A DNA stretch of 64,000 nucleotides from Paenibacillus taichungensis (lineage in GTDB: Bacteria; Bacillota; Bacilli; Paenibacillales; Paenibacillaceae): NCBI RefSeq assembly GCF_003287275.1, contig NZ_QEVW01000001.1, positions 310,001 through 374,000 on the forward strand. The letters are read 5' to 3'. The notes beneath the pieces are model-generated. The model was given only the letters and a program-made list of their open reading frames with translations, was not told the origin of the DNA and ran no database searches. Within the stretch, counting starts at the first letter, position 1. Every line of letters begins with the position of its first letter. Both the position numbers and the translations under genes were made by a program. Below, piece by piece: positions 46,125 to 55,809 of this stretch.

Positions 46125-47183
46125 ATGAAACGATCTACGCGGGACCGCTGGTGGGTTGGCATTCCTCTTATTGCGATTGGAGCAATAATATTGTTCAGGC
46201 AAGTGGGCTATGACATAGATATCGGATACATGTTCAGAACATATTGGCCGTTATTTTTGATTTGGTGGGGTGTAAAAGGTATAACCGAAATTCGGCGTAA
46301 TGGAAGTCATGCATTGATTGGGCCGGCCATTGTACTGGCGATTGGTGGATATTTCTTGGCCCGTAATCTGGGATGGATTGATTACTCCATGGGAGAGTTT
46401 ATACGCTACCTAATTCCAGTAATGCTCATTGGTGGGGGATTGTTCGTTCTGATCGGTCCTCGTCGTCGTGACAGGAAACATCATGACCAAGTACAACCGC
46501 CTCCGCCGCCGGAGCCACCATATAAACCATTGTCCCCTGAGGATCTGGAAATGCCGTCTTCGTTTGACGAACAGTTTGAGAAAACATTTGGCAAACCAAT
46601 ACAGGAACAAAAAAATGATGCACATGGCTCATTTTATACAGATAAGGAAGAAGAACCTAATTCACACGGACATCAACACCATCATAAACATCAGCATCAT
46701 CATCACAAGCATAAAGGTTACGGTTCAAATAAAAAAGCATACGGAACATTTGATGACGATGACCACTATGATGATGATCCGAATTATTATGGTGGCCATG
46801 GGAATACGATTAACAAATCGGCATTTATCGGTGATATGTATATGGGACAGGAAGTGTTCTCCCTGAAACCGATGAATATTTCAGCATTTATTGGCGATAC
46901 GGTGATCGATTTGACGAAGGCGCAAATACCTTATGGTGAGACGAAGATTAACATTTCCTCTTTTATCGGGGATGTGAAGGTATTTGTTCCGGAAGATATG
47001 GATCTCGGTGTGACTGTGACGACGAACTCGTTTATTGGGGACATGTCCCTGTTAAATCAAAAACGGGGCGGATTCTTAAGCAGTGCTCAGGCTGAAACAG
47101 CGCATTATCGCGAAGCAGGAAAAAAAGTACGGATTGTCGTTAGTGTGTTTATTGGAGATGTCAAAGTGAACAAGGTGGGTTAA
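46125..47183 (+). CDS. liaF: LiaF-like membrane protein with His-rich linker
   Basis: 352 residues. Membrane segments at about 10-25, 38-52, 62-80 and 92-112 form the LiaF N-terminus. The C-terminal cell-wall-active antibiotic response domain shows the repeated SAFIGD/SFIGDV motifs (about 231-350). Between them is an insertion of about 110 residues rich in Pro, then 11 His within residues 181-196, then an Asp/His run (about 209-218), which is unusual for LiaF. LiaF normally holds the LiaRS system inactive until cell-wall stress. It is followed directly by liaS and liaR. ATG at 46125. Confidence 0.88.
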   Translation: MKRSTRDRWWVGIPLIAIGAIILFRQVGYDIDIGYMFRTYWPLFLIWWGVKGITEIRRNGSHALIGPAIVLAIGGYFLARNLGWIDYSMGEFIRYLIPVMLIGGGLFVLIGPRRRDRKHHDQVQPPPPPEPPYKPLSPEDLEMPSSFDEQFEKTFGKPIQEQKNDAHGSFYTDKEEEPNSHGHQHHHKHQHHHHKHKGYGSNKKAYGTFDDDDHYDDDPNYYGGHGNTINKSAFIGDMYMGQEVFSLKPMNISAFIGDTVIDLTKAQIPYGETKINISSFIGDVKVFVPEDMDLGVTVTTNSFIGDMSLLNQKRGGFLSSAQAETAHYREAGKKVRIVVSVFIGDVKVNKVG

Positions 47184-47186
47184 CGC

Positions 47187-48224
47187 ATGATTCGAACGAT
47201 TCTCAAAGCAAATAAGTGGGAACTGATGATGTATTTTGCGCTGACCGGACTCATTACTTTGGGCGGTTTTTACTTGCTGTACGGGGAAGTGCTCATGGGA
47301 ACAGGGCGTCAGCGTGCATGGACCTATGTTGCTGTTGTGCTCCTGGCTACCGTAATCACGGGCTACATTGCCGCCTTACGGCTTCAACGCAAGATTGATC
47401 TGCTGGATCTTAACATGCTGAAAGTGTCCAAGGGCAATCTCGCTGTGCGTATGCCTGAGGCAGATGATGCCTCCTTCGGACGGGTATATCAGGAATTCAA
47501 TGTCATGATGGATTCGATTGAGAAAAAAATGAGATTGCTTCAGCGGCTTGGTGAGCAGGAAGTCATTGAAAAGGAACAGGCATCTGAACGCGCTGTAATT
47601 GAAGAACGCAAACGGATGGCAAGGGATTTGCATGATACGGTCAGCCAACAGCTTTTCGCCATGCATATGTCGGCTTCCTCCTTACCACGTCTGCTGGAGA
47701 TGAATCCCGAGCATGGCAGCAAAGTGCTGGATCAACTTATTCAGATGTCACATATCGCACAGCGGCAGATGCGAGGTCTTATTGCTCAGCTTCGCCCAGT
47801 GGAGTTGGAGGGAAGGAATCTTGGAGAAGCGCTGGATAGCTGGTTCCCGGATTATTGCAGGCAGAATGGTTTAAAAGGAGTGAAAGAGCTGGAACTGGAT
47901 GGCGGAATTTCCGATGCCATCGAGCACCAGCTGTTTCTTGTTATTCAGGAAGCGGTCGCTAATGTGGTCAAACATGCAGAAGCGGGACTGGTCAGTCTAT
48001 CCATACGAGAGAGTGAACATCAGATCAGCATGAGCATTAGCGATGATGGTCAAGGTTTTTTGCAGCAAGCGGAACGGCCTGGTTCATACGGATTATCAAC
48101 GATGCGTGAACGGGCAGAGAAACTTGGAGGTCAGGTTCAGATTATATCGAAGCCGGGAGCGGGGACGACGGTGCGGGTATTCATCCCGAAATTCCCGAAA
48201 GAACCAGAGGGGGAAACGGAATGA
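47187..48224 (+). CDS. liaS: Sensor histidine kinase LiaS
   Basis: 345 residues: two membrane segments (about 12-30 and 46-64), a HAMP-like linker, a HisKA_3 dimerisation domain with the phosphorylated His in MARDLHDTVSQQ and a HATPase_c domain (SDDGQGF, GSYGLSTMRERA). NarL-class (intramembrane-sensing) kinase. It starts 4 bases after liaF and its end overlaps liaR by ATGA. Confidence 0.93.
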   Translation: MIRTILKANKWELMMYFALTGLITLGGFYLLYGEVLMGTGRQRAWTYVAVVLLATVITGYIAALRLQRKIDLLDLNMLKVSKGNLAVRMPEADDASFGRVYQEFNVMMDSIEKKMRLLQRLGEQEVIEKEQASERAVIEERKRMARDLHDTVSQQLFAMHMSASSLPRLLEMNPEHGSKVLDQLIQMSHIAQRQMRGLIAQLRPVELEGRNLGEALDSWFPDYCRQNGLKGVKELELDGGISDAIEHQLFLVIQEAVANVVKHAEAGLVSLSIRESEHQISMSISDDGQGFLQQAERPGSYGLSTMRERAEKLGGQVQIISKPGAGTTVRVFIPKFPKEPEGETE

Positions 48225-48883
48225 GCGAAAAAGTGAATGTAATGATTGTAGATGATCATGATATGGTGCGAATGGGGTTAAAAACGTATCTTATGTTGGA
48301 ACCCACTTTTCATGTAATGGGGGAAGCCGGCAACGGACAGGATGCATTGAATCAGCTACGCAAGCTGGGAGATAACGATCTGCCTGACCTCATCCTGATG
48401 GACCTGATGATGCCGGTGATGAATGGTGCGGAAGCGACACAAGCGATCATGACCGAATTTCCGGGCATGAAGATTGTAATGCTGACCAGTTTTCTGGAGG
48501 ATGACCTTGTGGTACAAGCGATTGAAGCCGGAGCGGTCAGTTATGTACTGAAGACGGTATCTGCTGAAGAGTTAATCTATGCTCTGCAAGGAGCATACCG
48601 GGGTATGCCGGTAATGACAGGCGACGTATCGCAGGCATTGACCCGTGGCATCAGGCAGCGAACTGCAAGAGAGAACGAATCCGGCCTGACGGAACGGGAA
48701 AAAGAAGTGCTTTTGCTGATTGCAGAGGGCAAGACCAATAAGGACATCGGGGAAGAACTACATATTAGTATCAAAACCGTCAAAACTCATGTGAGCAATC
48801 TGCTGATGAAATGTGAAATGGACGATCGGACACAGTTGGCAATCTACGCTCATCGTCAGGGCTGGGTGAAGAATAAGGGTTAG
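48221..48883 (+). CDS. liaR: Response regulator LiaR (NarL/FixJ class)
   Basis: 220 residues: receiver domain with DDHD and phosphoacceptor Asp in ILMDLMMP, and a LuxR-type helix-turn-helix (LTEREKEVLLLIAEGKTNKD). Start overlaps the end of liaS (ATGA). With LiaF and LiaS it forms the three-component cell-envelope stress system. Confidence 0.94.
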   Translation: MSEKVNVMIVDDHDMVRMGLKTYLMLEPTFHVMGEAGNGQDALNQLRKLGDNDLPDLILMDLMMPVMNGAEATQAIMTEFPGMKIVMLTSFLEDDLVVQAIEAGAVSYVLKTVSAEELIYALQGAYRGMPVMTGDVSQALTRGIRQRTARENESGLTEREKEVLLLIAEGKTNKDIGEELHISIKTVKTHVSNLLMKCEMDDRTQLAIYAHRQGWVKNKG

Positions 48884-49031
48884 AATGCAGATTTGGCGGG
48901 AAAAATGTTCTATAACAGCGTGCTTTTATCTCCTTTTTAATTGTTTTTAAGGTACGGTTAAGGTTTAAAGTACAAAATAAGGACAGTTAAAGAATATCTC
49001 TTGCGAAGAAGAGATTGGGAGGTAGAGAGGC

Positions 49032-50729
49032 ATGGACGAACGTAATTACAGAGCGAACCGTCAAGACGAGGAAAATGAAACTAAACAAGCGGAGAATCGC
49101 AATTCATCCGGGACGGACGATTCCTCCTATTATTATTCTTATGGACCTTTTCAGTCCGTGAATCAGGAAGATACAGCAAGTCATAATGGGGAACATAATC
49201 AACGTGAAGAAGGAAATGTAGAGATTACTAGACCTGACCCCGTGAAGCCCGTACCTACTTACTACAGTAATTACAGTAACGAATCATCTGATCAAGCCAA
49301 TACGTCCTCCAGAGGCGGCAATGGTTCAGGTGGCAACGGAGGAGATCAGGGGAACGGCGGCAAGAACAATGGCAATTGGAATTATAATAACCGTCGGCCA
49401 CGTTCTTCTGTAAGATCGCTTCTGTTCTCTTTTATCGCCGGGATGCTGGTCATCACAGTGCTGATGTACACAGCGGACAGAACAAACATGTTTACACCAC
49501 AGGAAGCGCTGACAAGTGCAGAAAATGAAAGCTCCAGTCAGTCATCCACTCCTACCAACTCAGGCAGCAGCAATAACGTGACAGCGTCATTACTGCCAAC
49601 GGGTAAAGAGGATGTATCCTCTGTAGTAACGAGTACAAGTCCGGCTGTCGTAAAAATTGAAACACTAGCGAAGCAGTCTTCACGCAGCAGCAGCCAAGGT
49701 GGTTCTACGATGAGTGATCCATTGTACCAATACTTCTTTGGTAATGGAGGCAATGGCGGAACAGATAGCTACCAAGGCCAAAATAATCAGCAGCAACAGC
49801 AACAAAGCAGCAATCAGTTGGTTCCACTCGGTATTGGCTCCGGATTTATTTTTGACAAAGAAGGCTACATCCTGACAAACCAACACGTGGTTCAGGGTGC
49901 AGATGTGATTCAGGTAACGCTGGAGAATAACAGCAAACCGTATGAAGCGAAATTGCTGGGAAGCAGCTTCGACCTTGACCTTGCCGTATTGAAAATCGAG
50001 AAAAACAGCGGCGATGATTCTTTCCCTGTCGCTCCACTGGGCGATTCCAACAGCACACAAGTGGGTGAATGGCTTGTAGCTATTGGTAACCCGGAAGGAT
50101 TTGAACACACAGTTACTGCAGGTGTATTGAGTGCGAAAGAACGTACGATCAGCATTCCGGACGAAGAAACAGGCAAAACCCGTGAGTACAGCCACTTGTT
50201 ACAAACGGATGCTTCCATCAATCCTGGTAACTCCGGTGGCCCATTACTTAACCTGAATGGTGAAGTCATTGGCATGAACGTTGCGGTTAGCGCGGATGCA
50301 CAGGGTATTGGATTTGCTATTCCTTCGAGTGTAATCTCGGATGCGGTTAAATATCTGAAAGAAAACAAAGAAGTTCCCAAAGAGCCTGTACCATTCATTG
50401 GTGCATCTCTGATGGCCCTCACGCCTGAAGTGGCTAAACAGATGGGTACGGATATCACTGAAGGTTCAGTTGTAGCCAGCACGATCTATCAATCCCCTGC
50501 TTACCAAGCAGACCTGCGTGCTTATGACATCATCACAGGTGCCAATGGTACAGCGTACAACACAAGTCAGGATTTGATTGATTTCATCAAGAAACAGGAA
50601 ATCGGCAGTGAAGTGACACTAAATGTTGTTCGGGACGGCAAAAAAATGGATGTGAAAATCAAAATCGGCAACAAAAATGATTACGATACTACACAAACGA
50701 CGGATCAACAACAGCAACAACAACCATAA
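49032..50729 (+). CDS. htrA: HtrA-like membrane-anchored serine protease
   Basis: 565 residues. A long low-complexity N-terminus (Asn/Ser/Gly-rich, about 1-125) is cytoplasmic, followed by one membrane segment (about 128-147) and the trypsin-like domain outside. Catalytic triad His285 (TNQHVV), Asp316 (DLDLAVL) and Ser401 (GNSGGP). A PDZ domain follows (about 455-545), then a poly-Gln tail. HtrA degrades misfolded secreted proteins. ATG after GAGGTAGAGAGG. It precedes a two-component pair, as CssRS does for htrA in B. subtilis, but as a separate unit. Confidence 0.94.
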   Translation: MDERNYRANRQDEENETKQAENRNSSGTDDSSYYYSYGPFQSVNQEDTASHNGEHNQREEGNVEITRPDPVKPVPTYYSNYSNESSDQANTSSRGGNGSGGNGGDQGNGGKNNGNWNYNNRRPRSSVRSLLFSFIAGMLVITVLMYTADRTNMFTPQEALTSAENESSSQSSTPTNSGSSNNVTASLLPTGKEDVSSVVTSTSPAVVKIETLAKQSSRSSSQGGSTMSDPLYQYFFGNGGNGGTDSYQGQNNQQQQQQSSNQLVPLGIGSGFIFDKEGYILTNQHVVQGADVIQVTLENNSKPYEAKLLGSSFDLDLAVLKIEKNSGDDSFPVAPLGDSNSTQVGEWLVAIGNPEGFEHTVTAGVLSAKERTISIPDEETGKTREYSHLLQTDASINPGNSGGPLLNLNGEVIGMNVAVSADAQGIGFAIPSSVISDAVKYLKENKEVPKEPVPFIGASLMALTPEVAKQMGTDITEGSVVASTIYQSPAYQADLRAYDIITGANGTAYNTSQDLIDFIKKQEIGSEVTLNVVRDGKKMDVKIKIGNKNDYDTTQTTDQQQQQQP

Positions 50730-50759
50730 TGCCAAATCATAGGTTATAGAATAAGGTTT

Positions 50760-50800
50760 AGAAGAGCGGAAGGGTTCGAGGGCCCTTTCGCTTTTTTTGC
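50760..50800 (+). terminator. Terminator of htrA
   Basis: AGCGGAAGGG and CCCTTTCGCT arms with a purine-rich loop, then T7. Confidence 0.88.
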
Positions 50801-50923
50801 ACTATATACGGTTGTAATCCATCAAGGTGGACTTGAAAAGCAACAAGGTACATGGAGAGATGCAGATTGCTCTTCTGGCTGTTACAATGAGATTAAAACG
50901 CTAAGGGATAAAGGAGAAAGACC

Positions 50924-51613
50924 ATGCGCTCAACTATTCTGATTGTTGATGATGATGAAAAAATTGTGTCCATGCTTCGGCGGGGACTTGCTTTTGAAGG
51001 ATATGATGTACAGACAGCTTCGAATGGGGCTGAGGGCCTCAGTAAGCTGATGGATAAAGAGCCCGATATCGTGGTTCTTGATGTCATGATGCCGCAAATT
51101 GACGGGTTTGAAGTATGCCGCAGACTCAGAGAGGCGGGGAGCAAGGTTCCCGTGCTGATGCTCACTGCCAAAGATGAAGTACAGAGTCGGGTAATCGGGC
51201 TGGATACAGGTGCAGATGATTATCTCGTGAAGCCGTTTGCACTAGAAGAACTGTTGGCTCGTGTTCGTGCCTTATTGCGTCGTAAAGCAGATATAGCTGA
51301 CACGCCTGATAATCGTCTTATGTATGAGGATATTATTCTGGATAATGATTCTCGTGAGGTGTTGCGTGACGGTCAGCGTCTGGAACTAACTGCCAAGGAG
51401 TTCGAATTGCTGAATCTGTTCATGCAAAATCCGAAACGTGTGCTGTCCCGTGATCTGATTATGGATAAAATCTGGGGTTATGATTACAGTGGTGAGTCCA
51501 ATGTGCTCGAAGTGTATATTGCCATGCTCAGACAAAAAACCGAAGAATACGGCGGCAAACGTTTGATCCAGACCATCCGGGGAGCCGGCTATATTTTGAG
51601 AGGTGACTCCTGA
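50924..51613 (+). CDS. OmpR-family response regulator
   Basis: 229 residues: receiver domain with DDD and phosphoacceptor Asp in VVLDVMMP, then a winged-helix DNA-binding domain (about 130-229). ATG after AAGGAGAAAG. One base separates its stop from the start of the histidine kinase gene. The position next to htrA suggests a CssR-like secretion-stress role, but this is inference from context. Confidence 0.92.
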   Translation: MRSTILIVDDDEKIVSMLRRGLAFEGYDVQTASNGAEGLSKLMDKEPDIVVLDVMMPQIDGFEVCRRLREAGSKVPVLMLTAKDEVQSRVIGLDTGADDYLVKPFALEELLARVRALLRRKADIADTPDNRLMYEDIILDNDSREVLRDGQRLELTAKEFELLNLFMQNPKRVLSRDLIMDKIWGYDYSGESNVLEVYIAMLRQKTEEYGGKRLIQTIRGAGYILRGDS

Positions 51614-51614
51614 C

Positions 51615-53075
51615 ATGTCCATTCGGTTAAGATTAACCGCGTGGTATTCAGGCATCTTGGCAGCCGTGCTCATTTTTTGGGGAGTTGTAATCTACGCTTT
51701 TGTTTATTTTAATACCTATCAAGAAGTGGAACAGCAGCTGAAAGATAAAAGTGAACGAATTACGAATCAGATAGGTGTCAATCCGCTTTCACAGTCACTG
51801 GATCTGGACCCTTTTACGGAAAGTCAGCTGCAGGAAGCTCAGATCTACATCCAGTTGTGGGACTACCAGAGCAGATCTGGTAAAATCTCAGGCAATATGG
51901 AGAAACTTCAGATTCAATTTCCCGTTGTGAAATCCAATGAGATTCAGAAAAAACGTGGAATATCCAAGATCTATGTGAATGGGACCCCTTTCTTGGTGAA
52001 TCAGCAGCCCCTGTCTCTTCAGGGAACCAATGAAATAAGGGGGCTCCTTCAAGTCGGTGCCAATGTAAGTTCCCAAGAACGATTGCTGGAAGCTCTGCGA
52101 AATATTCTGGTCTTTGGCTGGCTTGTCGCTATGGCACTTGCAATTACTTCGGGTCTGATTCTGGCTCGCAAATCCATGCGTCCGCTCGTCAATGTGATTG
52201 ATGCGGCCAATCAGATTCAGTCTGGGGATGACCTTAGTGTGCGTATTCAATACACGGGTCCCATGGATGAGATTGGACGTCTGATTGAAACCGTCAATAA
52301 TATGCTTGAACGAACAGAGCTGTCATTCAGAGGGCTCGAGGAGACGAATAAAGCTCAGCGCAGATTTGTATCTGATGCCTCGCATGAGCTGCGTACACCG
52401 CTGACCACGATTCGTGGCAATGTGGACTTCCTTAAGAAGCTGTGGGATCAAGAGAGCACGGACCGACCGAATCTGGACGAAGAAACGGTTAAACAAATGT
52501 CGCTCGAAGCGATAGAGGACATGGCGGATGAAGGCAAACGTATGAGTAGACTGATCAGTGATATGCTGTCTTTGGCCAGAGCCGATACAGGACAGAAAAT
52601 CGAACTGAATCCGATCCCGTTGCAGATTCTGGTACAGGAAGTGGCTCGCAGATCGCAATTCCTTGATCATCAGGCAGACTGGCGTCCAGGAGATCTATCG
52701 ATTCTGAATGGCATATATGTGAACGGCAGCAAGGACTATTTGCAGCAGATGTTGTTTATTTTTATCGAGAATGCTTTCAAGTACACGCCAGATGGCTCGG
52801 TTACGCTTGATGCAATACTTTATAAAGGTCAGGTAGGACTACGCATCAGTGATACGGGAATTGGAATGGATCGGGATGAAGTTCCGTTTATCTTTGACCG
52901 GTTCTATCGGGCGGATGAGTCGCGCGGTGCCACACCAGGTATAGGTCTGGGACTGTCGATTGCCAAGTGGATCATTGAGGAACACCAGGGATCTGTCGAG
53001 GTTGTAACCAGACGTGGAGAAGGGACGACCTTTATCATTTGGTTGCCGGTTGTCTTTGCTCCGCCTATCGAATAA
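51615..53075 (+). CDS. HisKA-type sensor histidine kinase
   Basis: 486 residues: membrane segments near residues 12-32 and 160-182 flank an extracytoplasmic sensor region of about 130 residues; a HAMP domain, HisKA domain with SDASHELRTPLTTI (phospho-His) and HATPase_c with DTGIGM and GIGLGLSIAK follow. ATG at 51615, with AGGTGA 8 bases upstream, one base after the regulator stop. Partner of the preceding OmpR regulator; possibly CssS-like given the htrA neighbour. Confidence 0.92.
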   Translation: MSIRLRLTAWYSGILAAVLIFWGVVIYAFVYFNTYQEVEQQLKDKSERITNQIGVNPLSQSLDLDPFTESQLQEAQIYIQLWDYQSRSGKISGNMEKLQIQFPVVKSNEIQKKRGISKIYVNGTPFLVNQQPLSLQGTNEIRGLLQVGANVSSQERLLEALRNILVFGWLVAMALAITSGLILARKSMRPLVNVIDAANQIQSGDDLSVRIQYTGPMDEIGRLIETVNNMLERTELSFRGLEETNKAQRRFVSDASHELRTPLTTIRGNVDFLKKLWDQESTDRPNLDEETVKQMSLEAIEDMADEGKRMSRLISDMLSLARADTGQKIELNPIPLQILVQEVARRSQFLDHQADWRPGDLSILNGIYVNGSKDYLQQMLFIFIENAFKYTPDGSVTLDAILYKGQVGLRISDTGIGMDRDEVPFIFDRFYRADESRGATPGIGLGLSIAKWIIEEHQGSVEVVTRRGEGTTFIIWLPVVFAPPIE

Positions 53076-53143
53076 GGTTATAATAGACAGGACTGCAATT
53101 ACATCGGCTATCTTTGCCGAGAAAGAAAGCGGGTGGCAACCAA

Positions 53144-54097
53144 GTGGAAGTACTGCGAATTTCGCCGCGGGGATATTGTTATGGAGTTGTGGATGCGATG
53201 GTGCTCGCGCGCCAGGCGGCACGCAATCTGGACCTACCACGGCCTATTTATATATTGGGTATGATTGTGCATAACCAACATGTGACGGACTCTTTTGAAG
53301 ATGAGGGAATTATTACACTGGACGGACCGAACCGGATTGATATTTTGAGCCAAGTAGAGAGTGGAACAGTGATCTTTACGGCTCATGGTGTATCTCCGGA
53401 AGTGCGCAAGATGGCACGTGATAAAGGTTTGACTACAGTGGATGCAACTTGTCCGGATGTAACCAAAACCCATGACCTTATTCGGGAGAAGACGGCAGAA
53501 GGATACGACATTATCTATATCGGGAAAAAGAATCATCCAGAGCCGGAAGGTGCGGTTGGTGTTGCACCCGATCATGTTCATCTGATCGAGAAGGAAGAGG
53601 AGATTGACGGTCTGAACGTACCTCCTGGCAAAATCCTTATTACAAATCAGACGACGATGAGTCAATGGGACATTAAACACATTATGAGCCGTCTTCTGGA
53701 GAAGTATCCAGGCGCAGAGATTCATAATGAGATATGCTTGGCTACTCAAGTTCGTCAGGAAGCTGTTGCGGAACAGGCAGGGCAAGCAGATCTGGTCATT
53801 GTTGTAGGTGATCCTCGCAGCAATAACTCCAACCGACTTGCACAAGTATCAGAGGAAATTGCGGGTGTAACGGCATATCGTGTATCAGATGTGGCTGAGA
53901 TTCAGCAGGAATGGCTGAAAGGTGTGAATAAGGTGGCGGTGACTTCAGGTGCTTCTACGCCAACACCGATCACGAAGGAAGTCATCTTGTATCTGGAGCA
54001 ATATGAACATGACAAGCCGGAAACATGGGAGATCAAGCGTACGGTTAATATGAGCAAGCTGTTACCTCCTGTAAGGGAAAAGACTCGTACGACGTAA
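53144..54097 (+). CDS. ispH: 4-hydroxy-3-methylbut-2-enyl diphosphate reductase
   Basis: 317 residues, last enzyme of the MEP isoprenoid pathway, making IPP and DMAPP with an iron-sulfur cluster. The three cluster cysteines are seen in [18 protein letters not shown] and EICLATQ. GTG at 53144 is chosen because the family starts with [14 protein letters not shown]. Further in-frame upstream sequence has no clear ribosome site. The C-terminus extends with a short Lys/Arg tail. Confidence 0.96.
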   Translation: MEVLRISPRGYCYGVVDAMVLARQAARNLDLPRPIYILGMIVHNQHVTDSFEDEGIITLDGPNRIDILSQVESGTVIFTAHGVSPEVRKMARDKGLTTVDATCPDVTKTHDLIREKTAEGYDIIYIGKKNHPEPEGAVGVAPDHVHLIEKEEEIDGLNVPPGKILITNQTTMSQWDIKHIMSRLLEKYPGAEIHNEICLATQVRQEAVAEQAGQADLVIVVGDPRSNNSNRLAQVSEEIAGVTAYRVSDVAEIQQEWLKGVNKVAVTSGASTPTPITKEVILYLEQYEHDKPETWEIKRTVNMSKLLPPVREKTRTT

Positions 54098-54114
54098 ACA
54101 AAACATGAATATAA

Positions 54115-54172
54115 GAATCTTGCAGTAAAGAGCCGGAATCCGGTGACTGACTGCAGGATTCTTTTTTTTGAA
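54115..54172 (+). terminator. Terminator of ispH
   Basis: GAATCTTGCAGT and ACTGCAGGATTC long arms with an inner CCGGA/TCCGG hairpin, then T8. Confidence 0.9.
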
Positions 54173-54189
54173 GGAAATAAAGAGCCGGC

Positions 54190-54218
54190 TTGACTGAAAA
54201 GGGTGAATATGTTATATT
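54190..54218 (+). promoter_or_regulatory. Sigma-A-type promoter of the DAHP synthase gene
   Basis: TTGACT (54190-54195), exactly 17 bases, then TATATT (54213-54218). The leader of about 105 bases contains two hairpins: CTTAAA..GCG with its mate near 54240-54260, and GCGC-TTAAG-GCGC at about 54290-54302. Confidence 0.75.
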
Positions 54219-54330
54219 TACTTTAGTGGATAAAAGCTTAAAAGCGAACAAGCGTTTAAGTGGAGAAGAGTTTTGAAGGTTAAATAGACGCGCTTAAGGC
54301 GCTCTCATACAAGGAAGGATGGGAAATATA

Positions 54331-55395
54331 ATGATCGTTATCGCAGGTAAAGCTACTCCGGAGGAACATATTCAGGATATCGTCGCTACAATTGAAAAGG
54401 AAGGGCTTCAGGTTCACATCTCGCGTGGAGAAGACCGCACCATTATTGGTTTGATTGGTAAAGTGGAACCGAAAATGGCTGAACATCTCCGTCAAATGAA
54501 AGGTGTAGAGAATGTCGTCAAGATTTCGAAGTCCTACAAATTGGCAAGCCGTGACTTCCATCCTCAAGATACCGTGATCTCCATCAAAGGTGTAGATATT
54601 GGCGGGAAAGAACTCGTCGTTATGGGTGGACCGTGTGCGGTTGAATCAGCTGCACAGATTGATGAGATTGCCGGACTGGTTAAGGCTGCCGGTGGACAGG
54701 TGCTTCGCGGTGGTGCATTTAAGCCACGTACAGGTCCGTACAGCTTCCAGGGAACGGGTGTTGAAGGGCTGATCATGATGGCTGAAGCAGGCAAGAAACA
54801 TGACCTGTTGACCATTACAGAAGTTATGACGCCTGAATATGTGGATATCTGTGCCGAGTACGCTGACATTCTGCAAGTTGGTACACGGAACATGCAGAAC
54901 TTCGATTTGCTGCGCAAATTGGGTGAGTGTGGCAAACCGGTATTGCTGAAACGCGGCTTCAGTGCAACTTATGATGAACTGTTGAATGCGGCTGAATACA
55001 TTCTTGCGGGTGGCAACCCGAATGTAATGCTGTGTGAACGTGGTATTCGTACATTCGAATCCTACACACGTAATACGCTCGACCTCTCGGCCATCCCTGT
55101 TCTACAGTCTCTCAGTCATCTGCCAGTCATTTCGGACCCAAGCCATGGTACGGGTCGCCGTGAACTGGTTGAACCAATGACAAAGGCTTCTGTTGCTGCT
55201 GGTGCTAACGGCCTAATTATCGAAATGCATACAGACCCTGATAACTCCATGACGGGTGACGGCGTGCAATCTCTGTTCCCTGACCAATTTGCCAACCTGC
55301 TTCAGGATCTGGAGAAATTGGCACCAATCGTCGGTAAAACATTCAATACAGCCAAACAACCGGCGGAGTTCTTTCCGGCACGAGTTGGCGTATAA
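54331..55395 (+). CDS. aroF: 3-deoxy-7-phosphoheptulonate synthase (AroF-type, N-terminal ferredoxin-like domain)
   Basis: 354 residues. First step of aromatic amino acid biosynthesis. An N-terminal ferredoxin-like regulatory domain (about 1-70) precedes the KDSA/DAHP-like TIM barrel (PGCAVE-like VMGGPCAVES, LRGGAFKPRTGPYSFQG, SDPSHGTGRR). This fused form (Thermotoga-like) is often inhibited by Tyr or Phe through the N-terminal domain. ATG at 54331. AAGGAAGG directly abuts the earlier ATG at 54319, so that start is less likely. Confidence 0.94.
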   Translation: MIVIAGKATPEEHIQDIVATIEKEGLQVHISRGEDRTIIGLIGKVEPKMAEHLRQMKGVENVVKISKSYKLASRDFHPQDTVISIKGVDIGGKELVVMGGPCAVESAAQIDEIAGLVKAAGGQVLRGGAFKPRTGPYSFQGTGVEGLIMMAEAGKKHDLLTITEVMTPEYVDICAEYADILQVGTRNMQNFDLLRKLGECGKPVLLKRGFSATYDELLNAAEYILAGGNPNVMLCERGIRTFESYTRNTLDLSAIPVLQSLSHLPVISDPSHGTGRRELVEPMTKASVAAGANGLIIEMHTDPDNSMTGDGVQSLFPDQFANLLQDLEKLAPIVGKTFNTAKQPAEFFPARVGV

Positions 55396-55464
55396 CTGAT
55401 CTTCATAGTATAGGTAATATATATCATCCGGGCATCTGCCCTGGCTCCGTTCAATGAGAATGGG

Positions 55465-55500
55465 GCTAGGACAAAATGTCCGGTTTTTGTGTTATTTGGA
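55465..55500 (+). terminator. Possible weak terminator of aroF
   Basis: GGACA and TGTCC with an AAA loop are followed by CGGTTTTTG. The stem is only five pairs, extended upstream by G-U-rich pairing. Confidence 0.5.
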
Positions 55501-55655
55501 GCTTTGAACGCATTTATTAATCATAGGTGATAAGAAACATTTATGATGTAATGTTTTTTCCATAATTTAGGCTAAATATAGCCCTGCTTTACCGCATTAA
55601 ACTGATTAAATGTAGTGAATATACGTTGTTAAATGAAATTTGTAGGTTTATAAAA

Positions 55656-55672
55656 TGTGAGCATAGCTTACA
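55656..55672 (+). promoter_or_regulatory. GlnR/TnrA operator upstream of glnA
   Basis: TGTGA-GCATAGC-TTACA matches the TGTNA-N7-TNACA consensus for GlnR and TnrA without mismatch. It is centred about 70 bases upstream of the predicted glnA transcription start, suggesting nitrogen-dependent control. Confidence 0.85.
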
Positions 55673-55700
55673 TAGTCGCAAAAAATACCTTACATAAGTA

Positions 55701-55730
55701 TTGACGATGTCACATTTGAGATTTTATAAT
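55701..55730 (+). promoter_or_regulatory. Sigma-A-type promoter of glnA
   Basis: TTGACG (55701-55706) and a perfect TATAAT (55725-55730) with 18-base spacing. A TGTCA half-site lies within the spacer. Confidence 0.75.
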
Positions 55731-55809
55731 GACGACAGAAAAAAATTCGAATATGGACATTTTCTTAGCGGGGTTGTTTAATGTTCGGAATATTTGGGAG
55801 GACGAATAC

